This document shows positions 46,484 through 55,644 of a stretch of 64,000 nucleotides of DNA, piece by piece. The notes beneath the pieces are model-generated. The model was not told the origin of the DNA and made no database searches. It worked only from the letters and a program-made list of their open reading frames with translations. The position numbers were made by a program, and so were the translations under genes. Origin of the DNA: Bog-473 sp963764305 (GTDB lineage: Bacteria > Actinomycetota > Acidimicrobiia > Acidimicrobiales > RAAP-2); assembly GCA_963764305.1 (NCBI GenBank), contig CAVXSD010000007.1, positions 372,001-436,000 on the forward strand, given 5' to 3'. Each line of letters begins with the position of its first letter. The stretch's first letter is position 1.

Positions 46484-47737
46484 CTACGAAGTGCTGGCGG
46501 TCGAGGTCCCGGGGATGTCGGTCCCACAGACCGGCTGTGACGAGATCGCCGTGAACCCGGTCTTCCCCGCCTTCATGACCCACGCGCACGTCGGTGACTG
46601 GTCGTGCCCGAAGATCGTCGAGTAGTTGATCGGCTTCGGCAGGAGTCCGTTGGCGTCGTAGGACTTCAGATTCCGCAGGTCCTTGATGACGGCCGCGTGC
46701 GTCGGGTTCGGACCCGCCATCTGCAGGCCCTTGATCATCAGGTCGGCCCCCGTCCACGCCTCGTACTGGCCAAAGGTCGGGAACTGCGTGTTGGTGAAGT
46801 GCGCGTACTTCTCCATGGCCGTCTGCATCTGCTTCGTGCCGGAGTTCGCCAGAGGCCAGGGGCGGAAGGGCGAGAAGAAGTAGGCGCCCTGCAGGGCCGG
46901 CCAGGCCGGCGAGGTGATGGCGTCCGGCTCGTAGCCCGTGGCATACAGCGTCGCCTTCAGCTTGACTCCGGCCTGCTTGAGCGCGGTCGCCAGGGCGTAG
47001 TTCGAGTTGGCGTCCATGGCGGGCACCATGGCGTTGACGCCCTTCTGCTTCGCGATCAACGCCGCTGCTGTGAAGTCCACACCGCCGAACGGCACGGTGG
47101 TGTTGAGGACGCCGACCTTGCCGCCGGCGTGCTGGAACGATTCGGCCGTGCCCGTGGCGGCCCGGGAGGAGGAGGGCGAGATTCCGTACCCGTACGCGCC
47201 GAGCACCGTGCCGCCGTGGGCCTTGAGGAAGGCGCCGATCTGGGTGTTGACCGGGTACTTGGGGTTCACGCTCCCCTCGTCAGAGGCGAACATGTTCGTG
47301 TAGGGCTGCGTGCCCCACTCGGGTCCGTCGTCGTAGGTACCCGTCACGGGCACGCCCGCCTGGTTGGGATACTTGGCGGCCAGGAAGAAGAGCGGACTCT
47401 GCGAGACGATGCCGAAGGCCTTGGAGTCCGCCTCCTGCACTGCGGTCGCGATCTGTGCGGGGTTCGTCTGGTCGTCGATCACGAGGCCCACCAGTTTGTG
47501 GCCGTTGACGCCACCCTGCGCGTTCTGCATGGCGATCCGCGCGTTGAACCCGGCTGGCGACGAGGAGTTCTGGGACGCGCCCGCACCGGTCAAGTCGGTG
47601 ACGTAGGCAATGGTGATCGGCGCCGGCGATGCGGCGGCGGGCGCCGTGGTCGTCGCCATCAGGGACAGCGGCAGACCGACCACGGCTGCAGCCATGACCG
47701 CAAAGGCCGTGCGATGCGGACGAATCATTGGGTGCAT
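46484..47737 (-). CDS. Solute-binding protein of second Liv transporter, paralogue 2
   Basis: 417 residues; ATG 47737 is preceded by GGGAGGGAG at 6 nt, better than the TTG two codons earlier. Signal peptide to about residue 37 (TAFAVMAAAVVGLPLSLMA core). The mature part resembles the protein at 32-33.2 kb along its whole length (IAMQNAQGGVNGHK, QSPLFFLA, PKYPVNT, LRNLKSY, NYST-FGHD), including C-terminal cysteines. It follows livF of this operon by 109 nt, so it is the dedicated receptor of the HM-G-F transporter. Confidence 0.9.
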   Translation of the reverse strand: MHPMIRPHRTAFAVMAAAVVGLPLSLMATTTAPAAASPAPITIAYVTDLTGAGASQNSSSPAGFNARIAMQNAQGGVNGHKLVGLVIDDQTNPAQIATAVQEADSKAFGIVSQSPLFFLAAKYPNQAGVPVTGTYDDGPEWGTQPYTNMFASDEGSVNPKYPVNTQIGAFLKAHGGTVLGAYGYGISPSSSRAATGTAESFQHAGGKVGVLNTTVPFGGVDFTAAALIAKQKGVNAMVPAMDANSNYALATALKQAGVKLKATLYATGYEPDAITSPAWPALQGAYFFSPFRPWPLANSGTKQMQTAMEKYAHFTNTQFPTFGQYEAWTGADLMIKGLQMAGPNPTHAAVIKDLRNLKSYDANGLLPKPINYSTIFGHDQSPTCAWVMKAGKTGFTAISSQPVCGTDIPGTSTASTS

Positions 47738-47783
47738 TTGCAACTCCCTCCCCCGGACCCACGCCTTGGGCCCTGTGGCGTTG

Positions 47784-47806
47784 GAGGCGGATGCAAAACC
47801 CGCCTC
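47784..47806 (+). terminator. Hairpin with T-rich tail, plus-strand orientation
   Basis: GAGGCGG (47784-47790) pairs with CCGCCTC (47800-47806) around a 9-nt loop and is followed on the plus strand by TTCCTTTT, the layout of an intrinsic terminator. The flanking genes run on the minus strand, so it would stop antisense transcription, or act as an attenuating hairpin between livF and the receptor gene. Confidence 0.4.
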
Positions 47807-47846
47807 TTCCTTTTGTAAATGCCCTTATCGCTCAGAGCAAGGCGAG

Positions 47847-48596
47847 TTACTGTAACCCATTCGTAACGCCAGCGGGAGTCGCCCCCTCGGCCTCACCCAG
47901 GTACCGGTCGATGACTTCCTGGCCCGCCTCGGACGCCGCGCCTGACCAGCCCACTCGGCCGCGCATCAAGATGACGCAGGTGTCAGCCATGGCCAAGGCA
48001 CGATGGACGAACTGCTCGCTGAGCACGATCGTGATCCCGGAGCGACGGGCCTCCTCGAGCCCCTCGAAGACCGATTCGGCGATGAGCGGCGCGAGGCCGA
48101 GCGACATCTCGTCGGCGATCACAAGCTTCGGGGACACGGCGAGGGCGCGGGCAAGCGCCAGCATCTGCTGCTCACCACCGGAGAGGCTGCCGGCCCGCTG
48201 GGAGCCTCTGCGGCCCAGCACCGGGAACCGATCTATCGCCCGCTCAATCGCTCCGGCCCGGTCCTGCCGTCGCTCCTGCGCCACGGCCATCCGCAGGTTG
48301 TCAACCACCGAGAGCCCCGGAAAGATGCCCCGTCCCTCCGGGATGTACGTGAGGCCGAGCCGACGGATGCGGTGCGCGGGGAAGCCGGTCACGTCTTGAC
48401 CTTCGAAGAACACCTTGCCGACGGTCGGTGCGACCAACCCGGAAATGGTCCGGGCGAGCGTGCTCTTGCCGGCACCGTTCGCGCCGAGCACTGCGACCAC
48501 GGTGCCGGGCTGGACCTCGAGCGAAACGCCGAAGAGCGCCTTCGACGACCCGTAGCTCACGTCGAGGTCGTGCACTTTGAGAATGGGCACGGTCAC
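47847..48596 (-). CDS. livF: LivF-type ABC ATPase
   Basis: 249 residues, GTG start overlapping the livG stop by 4 nt. Walker A GANGAGKST, the LivF hallmark YIPEGRGIF, signature LSGGEQQ, Walker B LVIADEMSLGL (ADE instead of the usual LDE) and H-loop-type IVLSEQF, where a Gln replaces the common His as in other LivF proteins. Cytoplasmic energising subunit of the second HAAT transporter. Confidence 0.93.
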   Translation of the reverse strand: MTVPILKVHDLDVSYGSSKALFGVSLEVQPGTVVAVLGANGAGKSTLARTISGLVAPTVGKVFFEGQDVTGFPAHRIRRLGLTYIPEGRGIFPGLSVVDNLRMAVAQERRQDRAGAIERAIDRFPVLGRRGSQRAGSLSGGEQQMLALARALAVSPKLVIADEMSLGLAPLIAESVFEGLEEARRSGITIVLSEQFVHRALAMADTCVILMRGRVGWSGAASEAGQEVIDRYLGEAEGATPAGVTNGLQ

Positions 48597-49474
48597 GACG
48601 GCTCAAGCCCAGTCGGATTCACGCTGCTCGCCGTTCGTGCCTGGGGTTCGCTGTCGCCCAGGTAGGCGGCCCGGACGGCGGGATCGTTCCGGATCTCCTC
48701 CGGCGTGCCGACCGCGATGCATTCCCCGAAGTCGAGCACGAAGACCGTGTGTGAGAGCGCGAGCACCGCTGCCACGTCGTGCTCGACAATGATCAGCGAG
48801 AGCGGATGGTCGGCCTCTTCGACGATCTGCGCGAAGACGCCCAGGAGGTTCTCCGAGGCCTTCATATCGAGGCCCGACAACGGCTCGTCGAGGAGCAGGA
48901 CCTGCGGGTCGCTGGCCAGGGCCCGTCCGACCTCGACCAAACGGGCGACGCCGAGTGGCAGGGCGGCGACCGGGGCGCTCGCCACCCTCGTCAGCCGCAA
49001 CAACTCGAGGATCACCTCGACGCGCTCGTTCTCCGCCGCGGACGGCGGAAGCAACGAGCGGGGATCGAACATGTCGCGCCAGAGACGCACTCGCGCCACT
49101 CGGGCTCGGTAGGCAAGTATCAGGTGCTCGCGCACGGTCAGGCCCAGGAAAAGCTCTGGCTGCTGGAACGTTCGCGCCAGGCCCTGGCTGGCCCGGGCGC
49201 GGGCCGACGAATTCGTGACGTCCTCTCCGCGCAACCGCACGCGACCCGAGTTCGGACGGAGCAAACCGGACAACACGCCGAGCAGCGTTGACTTGCCGGC
49301 GCCGTTCGGCCCGACGAGGCCGGCGATCCGGCCAGGCTCGATCCCGATGGAGACGTCGGAGAGCGCCGTCAGCCCCCCGAAGCGCACGGTGATACCCGTG
49401 GCCTCCAACACCGGGGTCAGACCCCCGGATGTCTCGTCGGGCCCCGCATCGGTCACGAAAGGCACCGTCGTCAC
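48593..49474 (-). CDS. livG: LivG-type ABC ATPase
   Basis: 293 residues, ATG overlapping the permease stop. About 25 extra N-terminal residues precede the conserved VLEATGITVRFGGLTALSDV. Walker A GPNGAGKST, Q-loop ARTFQQPELF, signature region LPLGVARLVEVGRAL (LivG style), Walker B LLLDEPLSGLD and H-loop IIVEHDVAAVL. Partner of the LivF encoded directly downstream. Confidence 0.93.
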   Translation of the reverse strand: MTTVPFVTDAGPDETSGGLTPVLEATGITVRFGGLTALSDVSIGIEPGRIAGLVGPNGAGKSTLLGVLSGLLRPNSGRVRLRGEDVTNSSARARASQGLARTFQQPELFLGLTVREHLILAYRARVARVRLWRDMFDPRSLLPPSAAENERVEVILELLRLTRVASAPVAALPLGVARLVEVGRALASDPQVLLLDEPLSGLDMKASENLLGVFAQIVEEADHPLSLIIVEHDVAAVLALSHTVFVLDFGECIAVGTPEEIRNDPAVRAAYLGDSEPQARTASSVNPTGLEPS

Positions 49475-51503
49475 GACACGCCCTCGGCCACTCTCGGCGC
49501 ACCGTCCACCGACCCCAAGTCCCCCGCCGACGGGCTCGTCCCGTCGATGAACTGCTGGTCACCGGGTGACGCCGGCCTGAGGTGCAGGAGGAGCCGGCGA
49601 AGCCGGCGACTCTGCTCGGCGAGGGTGCCGTCGGGGTACTTGGCGGCGCCGATTGCCCCGAGACCGAAGAGGATCTGGAGAATGGTGGGCAACACCGTCA
49701 CCGTCGAGAAGTAGTACTGCAAGAGAGCACTCGGGAAGACGAACGCCAGTCCGGCGATCAGTGCCGCGGCATTTGACCGCACACCGATCGTCACGAGCAC
49801 GGCCAGCCAGACGACGCCGGCGAAGGTGGCGAATTCGGCCGGCTGGAACGTCGTCTGCGCCATGGCGAGCAACGCGCCACCCATCCCCGCGATGAAGGCG
49901 GCGAGCGCGCCGGCGATCACTTTCATCTGCACCACGCTGATGCCCGACGTCTTGGCTCCCGCCTCGCTCCAGCGCGCCGCGTTGAGAGCGAGGCCGGTGG
50001 TCGATCTTCGGAAATTGACGATGAAGAGAGCGATGATCACGAATACGACCAGGCATAGGTACGCGTACGCCAGATCCGAGGCGGCGAACCCGGGCCGGTT
50101 GATGGTCAGCCCGAGGCCCTGATTCACGAAGCTGGGCAGGGTGAAGACCAGGTTCTCCATGAGGAGCCCGAAGGTGAGGGTGACGAGGGCGACGTAGAGG
50201 TCGCCGAGTCGGATGCTGAGGAATCCGACGAGAGCACCGATCGCCATGGCGATGAGCCCGCCCACCAGGGCAGCGGCGAGGACCGGCCAGCCGTGGTTGT
50301 TGGCGAGCTGCGCCGTCGTGATCGCCCCCACGCCGGCGAAGGTGATCTGGCAGAGCCAGAGCATCCCGCCCTCGCCCGTCACAATGGTCCAGGACAAGAA
50401 GATGACCGCATAGGCGAAGGCCGAGGCGAACAGCCCCACCCACAACCCGCCGACAATGAGCGGCAACACGCTCACGGCCACGATCAGCACAAGCGGCCCG
50501 GCGTACTTGCCGAAGAAGCCCAGGGACGCGGTCTCCAGCACGCTGCTGGTCGAGCCGGCCAGCCGGCTCTCTCCCTGCGGCGTGATCGCCCGGTCGAGCG
50601 CGCCACCCCACCCGTCGGCGTCCCCCACCCTGCCCCGGCGCACCAGGCTGTAGATCAGGAAGACGCGCGATGACGATGAAGGGCACGGCATCGATGATCT
50701 CCGTCGTCCATTGGCTGGCCGGGGGGAGGTAGCGCTGGAAGAGGGAGGTCGCCACCCCCATCAGGAGCCCGACGACCACCGCCACCGGCAAGTTGCGCAG
50801 CTGCGCGGCCACGACGGCGGCGAACGAGGCCGCGATCAGGAGGGTGAAGTTGCCCGCATCGAGGCCGATGATTGGCGCGGCGAGGACGCCGCACAGCCCC
50901 GCGAAGAATGTGCTGACCGCCCAGACCCCGACCGAGATCGCCGTGGGGTTGGTCCCCGAGAGGTCCGTCATGGCCGGCGAGTCGACCATGGCCCGCACCT
51001 TCAGCCCGACCTCGGTGTAGCGAAGCACCCCGGCACCGATCACCACGGTGAGGACGACGCAGATGTAGACGATGACCTGGTCGAGAGTCACCGGGACCCC
51101 GAGGAACTGGTACACGTGCACTGGTTCGGGCGCGAGCCCCGGAGCCTGCTGGATGGCTTGGTTGCCGAAGAACCACGTGGCCAACGCAGGGAAGGCGACG
51201 AGGAGACCGATGGTGGCCACGACCTTGATCAGCGGGGACGACAGCCGCAGGAAGCGGAAGAGCACCGCGTAGAGGAACACTCCGAGCGCGGGCGCAGCGA
51301 TGACGACGCTGACGATGGCCGACAGACGCGATGCTCCATCCGTGCTGCGTGTGCAGGTAGTAGTAGAAGCGCGCGATGAAGAACGCCATGGCGCCGAAGG
51401 CGAAGTTCAAGATGCCCGACGAGGTGTAGGTGATCACCAGACCGGCGGAGGCGATGGCGTAGATCCCTCCGAGCACCAGTCCGGCGATCACGAATTGCAG
51501 CAT
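49471..51503 (-). CDS. Fused LivH-LivM permease, two frameshifts
   Basis: About 676 residues after repair. The N-terminal half is LivH (MLQFVIAGLVLGGIYAIASA, YTSSGILNFAFGAMAFF), the C-terminal half LivM (WLCQITFAGVGAITTAQLA, LSIRLGDLYVALVTL). There is no stop between them: the linker VRRGRVGDADGWGGALDRAI joins the last LivH helix to the first LivM helix. Frame breaks near nt 51328 and 50662; total length is 3n+2, fitting two inserted bases, and the second lies just before the linker, so the fusion depends on that reading. Two-domain HM permeases exist in actinobacterial HAAT systems. An operator-like site is 48 nt upstream. Confidence 0.8.
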
Positions 51504-51550
51504 CGAGTGGGACCCACCCCTTCTGGCCGGCCGGTTCCGCCGGGCGTTTC

Positions 51551-51570
51551 TGACATCGACGTCGATTCAG
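51551..51570 (-). promoter_or_regulatory. Candidate operator upstream of second Liv operon
   Basis: TGACATCGAC-GTCGATTCAG: the left half is an exact match to the shared half-site, and the core ATCGACGTCGAT is a 12-bp perfect palindrome. It lies 48 nt upstream of the permease start in the gap 51504-51718, which contains no gene. Confidence 0.5.
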
Positions 51571-51718
51571 ATACTAACGAGGCAGGCCCTGTGCTGCACG
51601 ACGCCGAATTAGGGCTGTGAACAGGAGCGTTGGACCACCCGAGCGCGCGTTGGCTAGCGCAGATTCGCGCCTCGTCGAGCGTTCGGTGCGACGGGGTGAA
51701 TCGCGGCGCGCTCTGCGC

Positions 51719-52628
51719 TCACTGATCGGCGCGGACCTTGTCCTTGACTGCCGGCACGATCGGCGGGGCGTCCTTCCAATTGGGGATGCCGGAGTCCTCC
51801 AGGGCGACCGGGATAGCGGTTCTCGTTGACCCAGGCCCAGTGCGAGTGGTTGAGCTCGTGCAGGGTGAAGCAGGCGTTGAGCGCGTTGTAGAAGCCCATG
51901 TTGTCGACGCTCTGGTTGACCGACTCCTTGATGAGCAGGGACGTCATCGTGGGCAGCTGGGCGATCCGCTCGGCGAACTCGACCGTGCGCTCCGTGAGCT
52001 CGTCGAGCGGGAACACCTTGCTCACCATGCCGAGCCGGTGTGCCTCGTCGGCGTCGATCGAGTCGCCGGTGAGCAGGAGCTCCTTCGCCCGCGGGGCCCG
52101 AACTCCCACGGGTGGGCGAAGTACTCGACGCCGCACATGCCCAGGCGGGTCCCGACGACGTCGGCGAAGCGCGTGCCCTCGGCAGCCACGATGAGGTCGC
52201 ACGCCCACAGCAGCATGAGGCCCGCGGCGTAGACGTCGCCGTGGGCCTGGCCGATGGTGATCTTGCGCAGGTTCCGCCAGCGCGCGTGTTCTCGAAGAAG
52301 TAGTGCCACTCCTGGAGCATCAGGCTCTCGGCGCCCTTGCGGGTGCCGCCGTTGATGGTGCGGGTCGGGTGCTGGTTCGGCCCGGGCATCATCTCCTCGC
52401 GCGACTCCTTGGAGCCGAGGTCGTGCCCCGAGGAGAACATCGGGCCCCGTGCCGCCCAGGATCACGACGCGGACCTCGTCGTCCGCCTCGGCCTCGCATG
52501 AACGCGTCGTCAGCTCGACCAGCAGCCCGCGGTTCTGGGCGTTGCGGGCCTCGGGCCGGTTCAGCATGATGCGGGCGATCTTGCCCGAGTCGAGCGTCTC
52601 GTACGAGGACGTACTTGTAATCAGGCAT
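51719..52628 (-). pseudogene. Enoyl-CoA hydratase family, heavily frame-broken
   Basis: The reading can be followed only by changing frame about six times (near nt 52596, 52500, 52450, 52283, 52100 and 51812). Pieces in order: MPDYKYVLVRD, GKIARIMLNRPEARNAQNRG, RVVILGGTGP, MFSSGHDLGSKES, ITIGQAHGDVYAAGLMLLWA, RAKELLLTGDSIDADEAHRL, and a C-terminus ending VPAVKDKVRADQ. These are all crotonase segments. Either this is a decaying gene or a patch of poor sequence; similar damage in the next gene upstream makes a local quality problem likely. Confidence 0.65.
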
Positions 52629-52753
52629 CTCCGGCTCCCTCTGCTGAGCGCGCTTCGTCGGCGCGGCGTGACACTACCGTTCGTCCGCGCCCGCGTAGTA
52701 CTTGGGCCGGCTCCGAGCGGTCGAGACCGCGCGTCGTGACGCACGGCGCGGTG

Positions 52754-53957
52754 CTACGCGGCGGCCCCGGCGGGACCTCGACGTGCATGATGCGGGCCAG
52801 GTTGCCGCCCATGATCGTTCCGCACGTCCTCGTCGGCCAGGCCCGCCGGCAGGTGGTCGACGTAGCTGCAAGGCTCGGCCAGTCCCTCGGGGTGGGGCTA
52901 GTCGGAACCGAAGAGCAGGTGGTCGGCGCCGATGAGCGTCGATGAGGCGCCGAGGTCGTCCTCGTGGAACGGGCTGACGTAGACGTTCCGCTTGAACTGC
53001 TCGACCGGGTCGCCGTCGAAGGCGTGCGGCATCTTCTTGTGGATGTCGCCAGGTGCTCGACGAAGGCGGGAATCCATTGCCCGCCGGCTTCAATGGAGGC
53101 GACCCGGAGGTCGGGGAAGCGGGCGAACACGCCGTGGCAGACGAAGGCGGCCATCGTGTCCTCGATCGGTCGGTGACCGCCGGTCATGTAGCGGAACGAA
53201 TCGAGCCGGAAGGGCAGCATCTCCTCGGGCCGGTCCAGTCGTTGGCTGTACCGGGTGTAGCCACTGTCCGAGGAGTGCATCGACACGAGGATGTCGGCAT
53301 CGACCACGGCCTGCCAGAACGGGTCGAACTCGGGGTACCCGAACGAGCGGGAGCCGCGGAACCCCGGTACGGGCGCCGGGCGGATCAGGACCGTCTTCGC
53401 CCCCCGCTCCAGCACCCATTCGAGCTCCTCGATCGCCTTGTCGACGATGGGCAGCGTGATGACCGGCGTCGCGAAGATCCGGTCCTCGTAGTTGAAACTC
53501 CACTCCTCGTACATCCACTCGTTCAGTGCGTGGATCGCCGCGTGCGTCAGTTCGGGATCGTCCCGCATGCGCTCCTCGAGCAGGCTGGCGAGTGTCGGGA
53601 ACATCAGCGAGCGGTCGACGCCGAGCTCGTTCATCAGCTCGATGCGGGGCTCCGGGTCGCTGGAAGGCCGGGAGGCTCCGTATGGGCTCGCCCGATGATC
53701 TCCCGATACGACTTTCCCTCCGGGTTGCCGTTCCGGAAGTACTCCTCCTGGGCGCCGGGCCTCGCCACGACCTCGAAGGTGGGGTTCGGGATGTACTCGC
53801 TGACCGTGCCCCTGATCATGATCTTCGTCCGGCCCCGTAGGTCGACGTAGTCGATGGCGCCCTTGTAGCGGTCGGGCAGGTACCGCGTGAAGGAGTCCCT
53901 GGTCTCGTAGAAGTGGTTGTCGGCATCGAAGACGGGGAAATCGCAGACTCTCGGCAT
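52754..53957 (-). pseudogene. ACMSD-type amidohydrolase, broken homologue of the 8.3-9.5 kb gene
   Basis: It starts well at ATG 53957 (MPRVCDFPVFDADNHFYETR) and reads as an amidohydrolase to the C-terminus, but with frame changes near nt 53690, 53050 and 52820. An in-frame TAG also replaces the tyrosine codon expected in the metal-site motif FGSDYPH (here GSD-stop-PHPEG, near nt 52900). It shares ALNEWMYEEWSFNYEDRIF-type segments with the homologue at 8.3-9.5 kb. The 3' end is uncertain. A base substitution plus indels suggests either true decay or a low-quality stretch. Confidence 0.65.
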
Positions 53958-53980
53958 GACTCATCATGATAGACGTTTTT

Positions 53981-54000
53981 TGACTGCGACGTCAATATCA
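53981..54000 (-). promoter_or_regulatory. Candidate operator upstream of broken amidohydrolase
   Basis: TGACTGCGAC-GTCAATATCA: 8 of 10 matches in each half to TGACATCGAC-GTCGATGTCA. It lies 23 nt upstream of the amidohydrolase start. The gap 53958-54142 contains no gene. Confidence 0.5.
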
Positions 54001-54142
54001 GAGAATGGGAAATTGGCCCCGTCCGATGCGGATCGTCTTTCGAGAAGAATCGCGGTCCTACCTGGTATTTCAGTCAGGAAAACCCACTGGAGACGGACAG
54101 GGACCCGGCGACTCCATCGGAATCCGACCTCCGAGAGACCGG

Positions 54143-55628
54143 TCAGCGATTCGTCGGGAAGTGCAGCTCCATGCTGCTCGGGCCGGCGTCGGGCCACCGG
54201 GACGTCACGACCTTGGGTCGCGTGTAGAAGCGGACCCCGTCAGGCCCGTAGATGGAGGAGTCCCCGAATATGGAGTCCTTCCAACCTCCGAAGGAGTGTG
54301 ACGCCACCGGAACGGGGATGGGGACGTTGATTCCGACCATTCCGACCTGGACCTCTCGCTCGAATCGCCGCGCCACGCCGCCATCCCGGGTGAACAGAGC
54401 AGTGCCGTTGCCGTACGGGTTCGCGTTGACGAGCGCCAGGGCCTCGTCGAACGTCGGGACCCGCACGACACTGAGCACGGGGCCGAAGATCTCGTCGTCG
54501 TAGACCCGCATACCGGGTTTCACTTCGTCGAGCAGGGAGCAGCCGACGAAGAACCCCGTGTCGTGCCGCTGGCCCGACCCGTCCACGACGACCTTGGCCC
54601 CCTCGTCCGCTGCGTGCTCCACGTAGGAGCTGGACGCGGTCACGGTGCTCTGAGGTGATCAGCGGGCCCATCATCGACTCCCGGTCGTCACCGGCACCGA
54701 CCACCACGTCGGGAATCCGGCTCGCGATGGCGTCGATGAGCGGGTCGGCAACCGGCCCCACCGCCACGACGACCGAAATGGCCATGCACCGCTCACCGGC
54801 CGACCCATACGCCGCCGACACGGCGGCATCGGCCGCAGCGTCGAGATCGGCATCGGGAAGCACGACCATATGGTTCTTGGCGCCACCGAGTGCCTGGACC
54901 CGCTTGCCGTTCCGCGTCCCCGTCTCGTAGATGTGACGCGCCACCGGCGTGCTGCCGACGAAGGAGACCGCAGCCACGTCGGGGTGCGCGAGAAGGGCCT
55001 CGACCGCCACCCGGTCGCCCTGCACCACGTTGCAGACCCCGTCCGGGAGCCCGGCGCGCTGCACCATTTCGGCCAGAATCAGCGAGGCCGACGGGTCCTT
55101 CTCGGACGGCTTCAGCACGAAGCAGTTCCCGCAGGCGATGGCGTTGGCCATCATCCACAGCGGCACCATGACCGGGAAATTGAACGGGGTGATCCCGGCG
55201 ACGACGCCGAGGGGCTCGAGCACGGTGCGGATGTCGACTCCGGTCGCGACCTCCGAGTTCGAGGATCCCTTGAGGAGGTTGGGAATGCCGCAGGCGAACT
55301 CGACGTTCTCGATCCCTCGCGCCACCTCGCCCTTTGCGTCCTCGAGCACCTTCCCGTGCTCCCGGGTGACGGCGGCTGCGAGCTCGTCCCGGTTGGTGTC
55401 GAGCAGCTCGCGCAACCGGAACAGCAGGCCGGCCCGGCGGGTCAACGATGAGGACCGCCACTCGTGCGACGCGGCGACCGCGGCCTTCACCACGGCATCC
55501 ACCTCTGCGGGCGTGGCCAACGCGACTTCCGCGGTCTGAGCCCCGATGGCCGGGTCGTACACCGGTGCCGTCCGCCCGGATACGCCGGGCACAGCTTTGC
55601 CCGCTATGAAATGCCCGATATGCGTCAT
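54143..55628 (-). CDS. mmsA: Methylmalonate-semialdehyde dehydrogenase (CoA-acylating), one frameshift
   Basis: 494 residues after repair. It converts methylmalonate semialdehyde to propionyl-CoA, or malonate semialdehyde to acetyl-CoA. MmsA hallmarks: TPFNFPVMVPLWMMANAIAC, KPSEKDPSA, FVGSTPVARHIYE, ALGGAKNHMVVLPDAD (no general-base Glu, as in this subfamily), and catalytic C281 in GERCMA. The frame breaks near nt 54645 between SEHRDRV and SSYVEHAADEGAKV; length 3n+1 matches one inserted base. It follows the amidohydrolase gene by 16 nt and is probably in its operon. With the 3-hydroxyisobutyrate-type dehydrogenase it would finish a valine-like branched acid route. Confidence 0.9.
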
Positions 55629-55644
55629 GCCGGAGCCGGCGGTC

